Part shown: positions 15,555 through 23,604 of the stretch, piece after piece
Layout: the number at the start of each line of letters is the position of its first letter
How positions within the stretch are numbered: the stretch's first letter is position 1
Assembly (NCBI GenBank): GCA_016931535.1
Contig: JAFGEP010000013.1
Location: forward strand, 1-34,603
Direction: 5' to 3'
DNA length: 34,603 nucleotides
Origin: Bradymonadales bacterium
GTDB taxonomy: Bacteria; Myxococcota_A; Bradymonadia; JAFGEP01
Program-made: the position numbers and the translations under genes
Notes under the pieces: generated by a model
What the model was told of the DNA's origin: nothing
What the model saw: only the letters and a program-made list of their open reading frames with translations
Databases searched by the model: none

Positions 15555-16037
15555 ATGTCAAAAAAAGCCATCGCCTATACCGCCGATATCATCCTGGGCC
15601 GGACCGGTGAGGTCATCAGCCGCACCTTGCAGAGGGAGACACTGGAGAAGTATGCCAGCGAGAACGACATCGAGGTTGTCGCCTGGTTCGAGGACGAGGC
15701 CTACTGCGAGGACATCATGAGCCGTGAGGGCATCCAGGCGTTGCTCTCCTTCAAAGGCTCCTACGACGTCATCCTGGTCGAGCGGGTCTGGAGCCTGAGC
15801 CGGAACTGGCCCATGCTGCGCAGCTTCATCGAGGTCTGCAAGCAGCGCAATCTCCAGCTGACCGCGGCCACCACCCTGTGGGACTGCGTCTCCCAGATGT
15901 CCCGCAACGAGCAGAAGGATCGGCCCGCTCGGCTGCCGCGCGCCAGCGCCGCCCAGGTGGAAGCCAAGCCCTACAACGTGCGCAAGCCCAAAAAGCTGCA
16001 CTTCCTGCAGCCGGCCCCCACGGGCCATCGCCACTAG
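15555..16037 (+). CDS. serine-recombinase-fold protein lacking catalytic residues
   Basis: 160 residues. The ATG at 15555 has GAGAGGA 5 nt upstream. Residues about 4-115 follow the serine-resolvase N-terminal domain: a short strand (AIAYTADI), the helix TLQRETLEKYASEND, then IEVVAWFEDEA, SREGIQALLS, SYDVILVERVWSLSRN (70-84) and NLQLTAATTLWD. The catalytic stretch is abnormal: the usual Y.RVS at the N-terminus is replaced by YTADIILGRT with no Ser or Arg in place, and the DRLSR motif reads VWSLSR, losing one active-site Arg. The C-terminal DNA-binding and zinc domains are absent; instead there is a 45-residue basic tail (VRKPKKLHF). It is therefore unlikely to recombine DNA and may be a DNA-binding regulator derived from a resolvase, perhaps acting at the three palindromes upstream. 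No mobile-element ends were seen. Confidence 0.75.
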   Translation: MSKKAIAYTADIILGRTGEVISRTLQRETLEKYASENDIEVVAWFEDEAYCEDIMSREGIQALLSFKGSYDVILVERVWSLSRNWPMLRSFIEVCKQRNLQLTAATTLWDCVSQMSRNEQKDRPARLPRASAAQVEAKPYNVRKPKKLHFLQPAPTGHRH

Positions 16038-16124
16038 CATGGCGGCAGCCACAGGCCGCATGGCAACGGTGATCCCCCAGCCTTTCCGTTCCGCTCGATC
16101 GGTCACCCCAGGTGGCTCGAGCAC

Positions 16125-16150
16125 GCTTGCGCCCCCAGCGGGGGGCAAGC
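16125..16150. repeat. GC-rich hairpin between the recombinase-like gene and the Fe-S gene
   Basis: GCTTG and CAAGC enclose a CCCCC-agc-GGGGG core, forming a near-perfect stem 88 nt after the recombinase-like stop. There is no T-run, so it may slow or end transcription only with Rho or act as an RNA-stability element. The rest of 16038-16328 shows nothing recognisable. Confidence 0.45.
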
Positions 16151-16328
16151 GCCAGATACTGCGCACCACCGCAACACCTCCGGCATGTCCCCGCTTTCCC
16201 TCGCGGGTGGCGCTTGCCCGTGCCATCGCGCCCATCGAGCCCGAGTCGGCCTGGAGGCTGTCGAGACCCTTGCGCCGGCAACCAGACAACGGTATGAAGC
16301 CGGGCCGGCTTAACCAACGGAGGACAAG

Positions 16329-18458
16329 GTGACAGACCTCTCTTCGGCAACCCGACCCATCCTGTGGAATATCTCCGGGGCCTGGGTCATGTACCTGCTG
16401 CTTGGCATCGCCCTGGTCATCTGCGGCTATGGTGTGTATCGCCACGTCTCCTTCTGGCGTCGCGGAAAACCCAACAATGAGCGCTTCGGCGACTGGGGCA
16501 AGCGCGCCTGGACCATGATCAAGGAGGTCCTCTTCCAGAAGAGGGTCCGGGGATCCCGGTTTCCCGGCCTCTTCCACAGCCTGGTCTTCTACTCCTTCAT
16601 CGTCCTTACCATCACCACCGCCGTGGTGTTCTTGGACGCCGACTTCGGAACCACCTTCTTTCGGGGCTACGTGTATGTCCTGCTGACCGTGGGTGCCGAG
16701 GTGGCCGGCGTGTTCGTCCTGGTCGGCGCAGGGATGGCCGCCTGGCGCCGCCTCATCAGCAAACCAAAGACCATCGAGAACAAGTGGGGCGACGCCACCT
16801 CCCTGTCGCTCATCGCCCTCATCGTCCTGACCGGCTTTGTCATCGAAGGGTTGCGCATCGCCGTCATCGGCGACCCCTGGGCGCCCCTCTCCTTTGTGGG
16901 ATGGGCCTGCTCCGGGCTCTTTGGCGGCATCTCCGAGGAGGCCGGCAGCACCACGCACCGGGTGCTATGGTGGACCCACACGGTCCTGGCCATGACCTGG
17001 ATCGCCACCATCCCCTTCACCAAGTTCTTTCACCTGCTGGCGGTACCCACCAACAACTTCTTCGCCAAGTTGAACCCACGCGGAGAGCTCAAGCACGTCG
17101 ACCTGGAGGCGATGATGGAGGCCGAGGACTTCGACGAGGCCAGCTTCAACATCGGCACCGGCAACGCCGAGCAGTTCACCTGGAAGCAACGGCTGGACTT
17201 CGACGCCTGCATCAACTGCGGCCGCTGTGAGGAGATCTGCCCCGCCCTGATGGCCGGCCACGACTTCTCGCCCAAACGGCTCATCCAGAAGTCGCTCGAG
17301 CTATGCCACGCTTACGACAAGGCCCGCGCCCAAGCGAAAAAGGCGCCCGACGCCCAGAAGACCCCCGACACCCAGGCCGACAGCCCCGCCGAACCGATCG
17401 AACAGGCCCAGATCATCGGCGCCGGCTTCGACGAGGAGTTCATCTGGTACTGCCGCACCTGCACCGCCTGCATGGAGGTCTGCCCCGCCGCCATCGACCA
17501 CGTCGATACCTTCATGGATATCCGCCGCAACGAGATCATGATGCAAGGCCGCGTCCCCGGCGAAGCCGCCCGCGCCCTGCGCATGCTCTCCAACCTCGGC
17601 AACCCCTTCGGCCCCCAGGGCGACCGGGTGGAGTGGATCGACAAGCTGGGGGTCCGCGTCGTCGGTCCCGGCGAGAAAGTGGACGTCCTGTACTGGATCG
17701 GCTGCTGTACCACCTTCGACCCCACCAAGCAGAACATCGCCGTCAACCTGTGCGAGCTGATGAAACGGTGTGGAATCGACTTCGGCGTGCTGGGCCGGTC
17801 CGAGCGCTGCTGCGGCGACCCCGCCCGGGTGCTCGGCGACGAGAACATCTTTCAGGAGATCGCCAAGCAGCAGATCGCCGACCTCAACAGCCGGGAGTTC
17901 CGGGTCCTGCTCGTCTCCTGCCCCCACTGCTACAATGTGCTGGCCCACGAGTACAAACCCTTCGGCGGAAACTACAACGTGGTCCACCACAGCGAGTTCC
18001 TCCACGAGATGGTCTGGAGCGGACGGATCAAGCCCGAGCAGGGACCGGCCCAGAAGATCGTCTACCACGACCCCTGCTACCTCGGCCGCTACCAGAAGAT
18101 CTTCGACGCCCCCCGCGAGGTGCTGCACGCCATCCCCGGCACCACCTTGACCGAGATGAACAACATGCGTGAAAAGAGCCTCTGCTGCGGCGGCGGCGGT
18201 GGCCACTTCTGGATGGACCTCAAGTCCACCGAGCGGATCAACAACCTCCGCGTCCAGCAGGCGCTCGAGAAGAACGCCGACTGCATCGTCACCGGCTGCG
18301 CCTACTGCGTCCAGATGCTCGAGGACTCCGTCAAGATCATGGATGTCGACGATCGGTTGCGCGTCATGGACATCGCTACCTTCGTCCGCGAGAGCCTGCC
18401 CGAAGAGGAGGTCAAGTCCGACTCCCCCGCCGACTCCAAGTCCAAGGCGGTTGCCTGA
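16329..18458 (+). CDS. membrane-bound HdrD/EtfQO-type iron-sulfur oxidoreductase
   Basis: 709 residues. GTG start at 16329 with GGAGGA 4 nt upstream. The N-terminus carries several membrane helices (from about 15 to 240; for example WVMYLLLGIALVICGYGVY, FHSLVFYSFIVLTITTAVVF, SLIALIVLTGFVIEGL), resembling the NarI-like haem b anchor. Two ferredoxin motifs follow: CINCGRCEEICP and CRTCTACMEVCP, separated by an Ala/Pro/Lys-rich insert (about 335-360). The C-terminal half has two CCG modules (CCTTFDP, ERCCGDP, SCPHC; and HDPCYLGRY, LCCGGGGG, GCAYC), the heterodisulfide-reductase D signature. Such proteins pass electrons between electron-transfer flavoprotein or acyl-CoA oxidation and menaquinone in many delta-type bacteria. 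No etfAB genes are adjacent, so the electron donor is unknown. Confidence 0.9.
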   Translation: MTDLSSATRPILWNISGAWVMYLLLGIALVICGYGVYRHVSFWRRGKPNNERFGDWGKRAWTMIKEVLFQKRVRGSRFPGLFHSLVFYSFIVLTITTAVVFLDADFGTTFFRGYVYVLLTVGAEVAGVFVLVGAGMAAWRRLISKPKTIENKWGDATSLSLIALIVLTGFVIEGLRIAVIGDPWAPLSFVGWACSGLFGGISEEAGSTTHRVLWWTHTVLAMTWIATIPFTKFFHLLAVPTNNFFAKLNPRGELKHVDLEAMMEAEDFDEASFNIGTGNAEQFTWKQRLDFDACINCGRCEEICPALMAGHDFSPKRLIQKSLELCHAYDKARAQAKKAPDAQKTPDTQADSPAEPIEQAQIIGAGFDEEFIWYCRTCTACMEVCPAAIDHVDTFMDIRRNEIMMQGRVPGEAARALRMLSNLGNPFGPQGDRVEWIDKLGVRVVGPGEKVDVLYWIGCCTTFDPTKQNIAVNLCELMKRCGIDFGVLGRSERCCGDPARVLGDENIFQEIAKQQIADLNSREFRVLLVSCPHCYNVLAHEYKPFGGNYNVVHHSEFLHEMVWSGRIKPEQGPAQKIVYHDPCYLGRYQKIFDAPREVLHAIPGTTLTEMNNMREKSLCCGGGGGHFWMDLKSTERINNLRVQQALEKNADCIVTGCAYCVQMLEDSVKIMDVDDRLRVMDIATFVRESLPEEEVKSDSPADSKSKAVA

Positions 18459-18508
18459 TTCCCGCCCCCTGCAAGTCGTACGAACAGCTCGATGAAGATC
18501 GACCGGAC

Positions 18509-18520
18509 GGCCGATCGGCC
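18509..18520. repeat. 12-bp perfect palindrome GGCCGATCGGCC at a convergent gene junction
   Basis: It lies between the 3' ends of the iron-sulfur gene and the beta-barrel gene. A shorter copy of the same core (GCCGATCGGC, 9559-9568) lies at the other convergent junction, between the methyltransferase and the surface phosphoesterase. It may be a bidirectional transcription end or a generally frequent palindrome in this genome. Confidence 0.5.
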
Positions 18521-18549
18521 AACCGCTGCCTCAACAGGCCGACCGAGCC

Positions 18550-19104
18550 TCAGAAGACGATCCCGATCTGCGGGCCCAACCGGAAGTTGGAAAAATCGAC
18601 CCCCTCCTGGTCGGGGGGCGATAACAGCTGGTACTTGACATTGAACCCGAAATCGAACCAGCCGAATCGGAACACCAGGTCGGCGAACACCTGACCCCCA
18701 AAGAGCCATTCCTGATAGGTCTCCCTTCCGGAGAAAAAGGAGTAGTCCTCGATTTCCGCGTAGGCCAGGCACAGACCGCCCCCCCCGGCCACCACGAAGT
18801 GCGATCCGACCCCCAGCGCGTACTTCGCGTTCAGCTCGAAGGAGACCATCGACATGTCGTCGGAGAAGAAGCCGATGTTGCCGGCGGGACCCAACTCCCC
18901 CCCGACATAGACATTGGAGCCGACATGGCCATAACCTGCCAGCCCAAGGTAGATGCCGGCCTCGTCGCTGTCGTTCTGGGGAAACGCGATGTATCCGAGC
19001 TTGAGCGCGATGTCACCCCGCCCCAGGCCGGGAGCCTCCTGGGCGAACAGGGCCGCGGGTGTGGCAAGAAGAAAGACGAACGCGAGAACGAACGGTCTTT
19101 TCAT
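18550..19104 (-). CDS. small outer-membrane beta-barrel protein
   Basis: 184 residues. The ATG at 19102-19104 has AAGGAG 7 nt upstream, and a standard signal peptide follows (MKRPFVLAFVFLLATPAALFAQ, cleavage about 21). The mature part alternates polar and hydrophobic residues with many Gly and aromatics (KLGYIAF, YLGLAGYGHVG, NVYVGGELG, LFGGQVFADLVFRFGWFDFGFNVKYQL), about eight strands, and ends in Phe, the usual outer-membrane insertion signal. This fits an OmpA/OmpW-sized 8-strand barrel. No ligand or partner can be inferred. The 482-nt divergent gap upstream probably holds its promoter. Confidence 0.85.
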   Translation of the reverse strand: MKRPFVLAFVFLLATPAALFAQEAPGLGRGDIALKLGYIAFPQNDSDEAGIYLGLAGYGHVGSNVYVGGELGPAGNIGFFSDDMSMVSFELNAKYALGVGSHFVVAGGGGLCLAYAEIEDYSFFSGRETYQEWLFGGQVFADLVFRFGWFDFGFNVKYQLLSPPDQEGVDFSNFRLGPQIGIVF

Positions 19105-19586
19105 CCCTTTGCTCCTTGGGCCGTAAGGCATCAGCCCTCGTGAAGCACCAATTCCATCCTGACCAACCGGTTCAGGTATCAAGAAGTGATCCGCCGTCGA
19201 GAGCCTGGATGATCGCTTGCTGAACTGTCGCCAAGCGTAGCATAGGGCCTGTTGTTTTCCTACTTCCTGGCCACGGATCGAAGGTGCTTCGGAACTGCCC
19301 GGTCCGCGTGGTCCACTTTTTCTTCCCACCAGGCGAAGGTGGGCGACCCATTCACCCGCACGGTCATCTCGGATGATTGCCGACCTGCCACCCCAAAGCG
19401 CGTCTTGTCAGACAGCGACTGGATTGGTGGCCCTGGCCTGCGGCGGCGAGGTGGTGTATGGTTGGTGCCAGTCGACACTTGGTGAGCAGACTTGGAAAGC
19501 GGACCAGCTGCCCCTTTCTGGATGGCAGCGGGTTAGTTGCAGACCGAAGTGCAACGGTTTGCGGTCACTGCGCAAAGGAGGGTCAG
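19105..19586. other. 482-nt divergent intergenic region
   Basis: It separates the beta-barrel gene (minus) and the small lipoprotein gene (plus). The long frames crossing it lack signal and codon bias. No clear sigma70 promoter was recognised. The only marked structure is the pair of short inverted repeats at 19537-19575, next to the lipoprotein's ribosome site. Confidence 0.5.
19537..19575 (+). promoter_or_regulatory. two tandem short stem-loops abutting a ribosome site
   Basis: TTGCA-N8-TGCAA (19537-19554) is followed by TTGCG-N7-CGCAA (19559-19575), whose last base is the first base of AAAGGAGG. The two share the pattern TTGCR...YGCAA. They could be a tandem operator or leader-RNA hairpins controlling access to the ribosome site. 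Confidence 0.4.
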
Positions 19587-20057
19587 TTGAAGAACCTGCT
19601 ACTTGGACTTGCCTCGGCATTTTTCGTGATCATTCTGGTCGGTTGCCTTCCCAGCGACGACGGAGATGACAACCATCACGGCAGCGACACCAGCAGCGAT
19701 GTCGTCACCGACCCTGTCATCGACCCTGTCACCGATCCCATCATCGACCCAGCAGTCGACATCCAGGGCGATGTCGGCGTCCAAGACGCCAGCGAAGCCT
19801 TCCTCACGACCTGCCTACAGTTTTACGATTACCAGTATATCTACTGCGGGGGATCACCGAATTTCAACGAAACCTGCGAGGAGCTTGCGGCGCTCGGGAC
19901 GAACTCCGGCTGCATGTCGGAGTACGAAACGCTGATGGCCTGTATCGGCGAGCACCAGAGCGAGTGGTCCTGCGAACCCTCCTACTGCCTGAGCGAGTTG
20001 GAAACGGTGATGAGCTGCCTCGACCCCTACTGCGAGGAGCACCCCGAGGAATGCTAG
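19587..20057 (+). CDS. small Cys-rich lipoprotein, TTG start
   Basis: 156 residues. The start is TTG at 19587, chosen because AAAGGAGG (19575-19582) is correctly spaced and the lipoprotein signal begins there (KNLLLGLASAFFVIILVGC, Cys about 20). The mature protein opens with an Asp-rich stalk with a repeated DPV/DPI unit (VVTDPVIDPVTDPIIDPA). The C-terminal 85 residues contain ten or so Cys in paired spacing (TTCLQFYDYQYIYC, CEELAALG, CMSEYETLMAC, CEPSYCLSELETVMSCLDPYC), a disulfide-rich helical fold resembling small surface proteins of this bacterial group. Function unknown. Confidence 0.8.
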   Translation: MKNLLLGLASAFFVIILVGCLPSDDGDDNHHGSDTSSDVVTDPVIDPVTDPIIDPAVDIQGDVGVQDASEAFLTTCLQFYDYQYIYCGGSPNFNETCEELAALGTNSGCMSEYETLMACIGEHQSEWSCEPSYCLSELETVMSCLDPYCEEHPEEC

Positions 20058-20192
20058 TGGGAAGAGTCTTTCACGGCGGTGCAGCGGGGGCTGGAGGATC
20101 TGCCTGACGGCCACCGGTTTCCGGCGACGTTTTCGATTCCAAGGTCTTTCACTTCGACAACAGCCTCACAAATGACGGGAGAAGAACAGGCG

Positions 20193-21035
20193 ATGAACAA
20201 TGTCACGAGAGCAACCCTTGCCGCGGCGCTGGTCGTCTGCGCATCCGTCTTCCTGCTTCTTTCCGGCAGTTGCGGCGCGGGCGATGACGACGACTACCAC
20301 TGGGGAAACGGGGACGACAGTTGTGGCAACGGAGTGCGCGAGGGGTCGGAGGAGTGCGACGACGGCAACACGGTGAATGGGGACTGCTGCAGCGCTTCCT
20401 GCCAGTTCGAGTCCCAGGGCACCGCCTGCGACGACCTGTTGTGCTCCAACGGCGACGCCCCGGGGGAATGCGACGGTGCCGGAGCGTGCACGGGAGCCCC
20501 GGATGCGCTGACAGGGCAGTGCCTCGTGTTCTTGTCCTCAGACGAGTACTACGGAAACCTGGGCGGGCTTGCCGCAGCCGATGCCGCCTGCCAGCGACTG
20601 GCGGAGGAGGAGGGGCTGCCCGGCACCTACAAGGCCTGGCTCTCCGACTCGCAGACCAGCGCGGCGGACAGGCTGACGCACAGCATCGTGCCCTACGTCC
20701 GCGTGGACGATGAGGTAGTGGCCAACAACTGGGCCGACCTCACCGACGGCTCGGGCCTCCAACACGCGATCAGCGTCTCGGAAGGGGGCTACGACTGGTA
20801 CAACTGGTGCTGCAACTGCTTCGCGGTACCAGGAGGGTGCGGTGCGGTCTGGACAGCCACCGCTCCCAACGGAACTCTGCAGGGATCAACCTGCGGTGAC
20901 TGGACCAATCGGGATGCCATGGGCGGAGAGGGGATCTACTGCCTGGAGTCGAGCACCTCCTGGACCCGCTGGCCCGACGGCACGTCCAACGTCGATTGCC
21001 AGCACGCCCGCAGCCTCTACTGCTTCCAGCAGTAA
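20193..21035 (+). CDS. lipoprotein with myxococcal Cys repeat and DUF1554 domain
   Basis: 280 residues from ATG 20193 (purine-rich GGAGAAG about 10 nt upstream; the ATG at 20172 has no ribosome site). Lipobox LSGSC with Cys about 27. A short acidic segment (DDDD) leads to one myxococcal disulfide repeat, CGNGVREGSEECDDGNTVNG plus CCSASC (DUF4215-like). The C-terminal domain (about 110-280) reads VFLSSDEYYGNLGGLAAADAACQRLAEEEGLPGTYKAWLSD and ends with CQHARSLYCFQQ, the DUF1554 pattern, a C-type-lectin-related fold seen in Leptospira and myxobacterial surface proteins. Probably a surface binding protein. The gene is 135 nt after the small lipoprotein, and its end is 6 nt from the convergent MFS gene. 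Confidence 0.88.
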   Translation: MNNVTRATLAAALVVCASVFLLLSGSCGAGDDDDYHWGNGDDSCGNGVREGSEECDDGNTVNGDCCSASCQFESQGTACDDLLCSNGDAPGECDGAGACTGAPDALTGQCLVFLSSDEYYGNLGGLAAADAACQRLAEEEGLPGTYKAWLSDSQTSAADRLTHSIVPYVRVDDEVVANNWADLTDGSGLQHAISVSEGGYDWYNWCCNCFAVPGGCGAVWTATAPNGTLQGSTCGDWTNRDAMGGEGIYCLESSTSWTRWPDGTSNVDCQHARSLYCFQQ

Positions 21036-21041
21036 GACGGT

Positions 21042-22241
21042 TCACCCCTCCGCCAGCCGCCCCCCTGGCACCCGAGCCAGAAGCAGCGAAGCCGCCAGGG
21101 CCAATCCGGCCCCGGTCAGGAACGCCACGCTGGCGCCACAGCACCTCCATAGCACACCAAACAGCAGGCTGGCGGGCAAAGCCGCCACCCCGATGGCCGC
21201 ATGGTAGTACCCGAAAGCGGTACCCCTCAGCTTCTCCGGCACCAGGTCCGCAACCCAGGCCCGCTCGGTGGGCTCGGTCAGACCAAAATACAGGCCGTAG
21301 GCCAGGAAAATGAGCACCATCCCCACCTGCGATTCGACCAACCCGAACAACAGGTACACAGCGGAGTACACTCCCCACCCAGCCATCACCATGGGCCGCC
21401 GCCCCAGCCGATCCGAAAGGCGGCCCCCCAGGTAGGTGGCGCCCAGCTTGACCAGGTGGTGCGCCGACCACAACAGCGAGATGCCGGCGGCATCGATGCC
21501 GCTATCGGACAGGCGGAGCAGCAGGAAGGCATCGGTCGAGTTGCCCAAAGTGAAGACCACCAGGGCGACCAGCAGGCGCCTGTAGCCCACCGGAAGCTTC
21601 CGCCAGCCGATGGCCAGGCCCGAGCCCGCTTCCATCGGACCGGCCGCATCCGGCTCCTTGACCCCCACCAGGATGATGACCACCACCACGGCGGCCGGCA
21701 CCGCCGCCAGCAGGAACACGTGGCGCAGGGTGACTCCATGAATGGCCAGCAGCCCGGCAGCGACCAGAGGGCCGATCACCGCCCCCGCATGGTCCATCGA
21801 TCGGTGCAGCCCATAGGCCCTCCCCCTGATCTTGGGATCGGTCACGTCGGCGATGAGCGCATCCCGGGGAGAGGTGCGCAACCCCTTGCCCACCCGGTCG
21901 AAGAAGCGCATCGCCAGCACGAAGATCCAGCCCGTGGCCAGGCCGATGAGCGGCCGGACCAGCCCAGACAGGCTATAGCCGGCCAGCACCAAGGGTTTCC
22001 GCTTGCGCACCCGATCCGACCAGATACCGGAGATGACCTTCAGCAACGCCGAGGTCGACTCCGCCACCCCCTCGATGACCCCCAACGACAGCGCTCCGGC
22101 ACCCAGCACGGTAGCCAGGAAAAGCGGGATCTGGGGGTAGATCATCTCGCTCGACAGGTCGGTGAACAGACTCACCAGCCCCAGCGCGATCACCGTGCGC
22201 GGCAACCCCAGCCATCCCCTGGTTTTCTTGGGCGTACCCAT
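21042..22241 (-). CDS. MFS transporter
   Basis: 399 residues with about 12 membrane helices, no signal peptide. It begins with PRTVIALGLVSLFTDLSSEMIYPQIPLFLATVLGA, a stretch typical of a bacterial MFS subfamily annotated as drug/sugar efflux. The loop 2-3 motif appears as SDRVRKRKPLVLAG and its second-half copy as SDRLGRRPMVMAG; FFDRVGKGLRTSPRDALIAD is another subfamily mark. The ribosome site at the start is weak (AAAGGG). It lies 25 nt behind the saccharopine-dehydrogenase-like gene on the same strand, so the two are probably co-transcribed. Substrate unknown. Confidence 0.9.
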   Translation of the reverse strand: MGTPKKTRGWLGLPRTVIALGLVSLFTDLSSEMIYPQIPLFLATVLGAGALSLGVIEGVAESTSALLKVISGIWSDRVRKRKPLVLAGYSLSGLVRPLIGLATGWIFVLAMRFFDRVGKGLRTSPRDALIADVTDPKIRGRAYGLHRSMDHAGAVIGPLVAAGLLAIHGVTLRHVFLLAAVPAAVVVVIILVGVKEPDAAGPMEAGSGLAIGWRKLPVGYRRLLVALVVFTLGNSTDAFLLLRLSDSGIDAAGISLLWSAHHLVKLGATYLGGRLSDRLGRRPMVMAGWGVYSAVYLLFGLVESQVGMVLIFLAYGLYFGLTEPTERAWVADLVPEKLRGTAFGYYHAAIGVAALPASLLFGVLWRCCGASVAFLTGAGLALAASLLLARVPGGRLAEG

Positions 22242-22266
22242 CGTCTGGCCCTTTTTTCTATTCCCC

Positions 22267-23385
22267 TCAAGCCAGCTCGCGGGTCATCTCCAGGTCCTCG
22301 TAGGCCACGATCCCCCGCTCCCGCATGGCCGCGATGAAGGCCTTGGGTTCGAGACAGGCCTCTGGGGCGAAGACGCCACCGGGCTCGACCAGCAGCTTCT
22401 TTTCCGCCAGCATCAGGGCGCCGACCGCCAGCGAGGTGCCGGTCACATGACGCATCTCCCCGGTACCGCACAGCAGGTGATGCTGCTCGACACCGTTCCT
22501 TGCGCCCCACACGTCCACCCGGACGGCCCCCGGGATGGGGGTGTCCGCCCGGACGAACCGCTCGATGCGCCCCAGAATGCGCCGGGTGAGCGCCTTTCGC
22601 CTTTTGCCTCCGAACAGGCCGAGGCGCGCGGGAAAGATGAGCATCCAGGCACCTCGTCCATAGCCCATGAAGAAGTCGACCGCCTCGACGTCGGGTAGAA
22701 AGCGGGGGATCGTCTCGGGCTCGCTGTGCCCCATGCGCCAGACCTTGACGGCACCGAAGCGGGGAAACTCCACTCGGCGCGCATCCGAGAGAGCCGGCAG
22801 GCTCTGGCGCGACCCCTCCTGCCAGACCGAGATCGGGCCGTTCATGATCGTCATGGCGTGATCGATCACCGCCGGCCCACCTCCGCCATCGAGCGGCTGA
22901 AGGACCGCCACCTCGACCCGGTGCACCCGATCCAGTCGATCGGCCAGCAGCCGGATGCAGACGTTGGTATAACCGGGGCTGGTGCCCAAGCCGGTCACCA
23001 CCGTCACCCCCCGCTCCCTGGCGGCCTGGTCGAACCGCTCGATGACACGGCGGGCCGGTTCCCACTCGTCGCAGATGCTGGCATAGCTGACGCCAGCCTC
23101 GATAGCTGCTCGCACCAGCAGCGGCTCGAAGCGATCGAACGGCCCCAGGGCCGAAGCGACCACGTCGTGACCCCGGATCGCCCCGACCAGCTCCTCGTGT
23201 CGGGTGGCATCCACTACCCGCACTTCGACCTCGGCTCCCTGGCCCGCCAGGTCGGCAGCGATCCGGCCGGCCTGCTCCCCGTTGCGATCGGCGATGGTCA
23301 CTCGGCTGGCGACCGGCGCACAGACCAGATCTTCCACGGCGCGGCTGCCCATCTCTCCTGCACCCCCCAGCACAATGAACTTCAT
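22267..23385 (-). CDS. saccharopine dehydrogenase family oxidoreductase
   Basis: 372 residues. The ATG at 23383-23385 has AGGAG 7 nt upstream. It opens with a Rossmann nucleotide-binding motif (MKFIVLGGAGEMGSRAVEDL) and continues with VTIADRNGEQAGRIA and a DVVASALGPFDRFEPLLVRAAIEAGVSYASICDE stretch typical of the saccharopine dehydrogenase/carboxynorspermidine synthase superfamily. GLGTSPGYTNVCIRLLAD and a C-terminal substrate domain follow. Superfamily members reduce or oxidise amino-acid-derived imines with NAD(P)H, but many short bacterial homologues have unknown substrates. First gene of a pair with the MFS transporter, suggesting a product or substrate that is exported or taken up. The region upstream is shared with the divergent M28 peptidase gene. 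Confidence 0.88.
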   Translation of the reverse strand: MKFIVLGGAGEMGSRAVEDLVCAPVASRVTIADRNGEQAGRIAADLAGQGAEVEVRVVDATRHEELVGAIRGHDVVASALGPFDRFEPLLVRAAIEAGVSYASICDEWEPARRVIERFDQAARERGVTVVTGLGTSPGYTNVCIRLLADRLDRVHRVEVAVLQPLDGGGGPAVIDHAMTIMNGPISVWQEGSRQSLPALSDARRVEFPRFGAVKVWRMGHSEPETIPRFLPDVEAVDFFMGYGRGAWMLIFPARLGLFGGKRRKALTRRILGRIERFVRADTPIPGAVRVDVWGARNGVEQHHLLCGTGEMRHVTGTSLAVGALMLAEKKLLVEPGGVFAPEACLEPKAFIAAMRERGIVAYEDLEMTRELA

Positions 23386-23604
23386 GATCAAGCTCCTGGT
23401 CCGCGGTGAGCCCACTTTCCAGGTACCGGTTCGAGCTGTCAAGAGCGGTTTTTCTCCCTGCCGTCTGCCGAGTTTGCACCCAGGGAGAGGCGGCTGTCGC
23501 ACAAACAGACCCTGGCCTGCAGCGCAATCCTGTCCCAGCTCTTTCGCCCTCGGTAAGATACTGGTATCCACTGCGTGTTCGCCGTAAGGAGGAGCTTTCC
23601 AATC

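Noticed and set aside
15555..16037. Active site-specific recombinase of a mobile element
   Set aside because: Catalytic Ser and an active-site Arg are missing, the DNA-binding domain is absent, and no element ends or target duplications were found.
15558..16958. 466-residue minus-strand frame across the recombinase-like and Fe-S genes
   Set aside because: It spans two supported plus-strand genes and a gap, with no motif or ribosome site.
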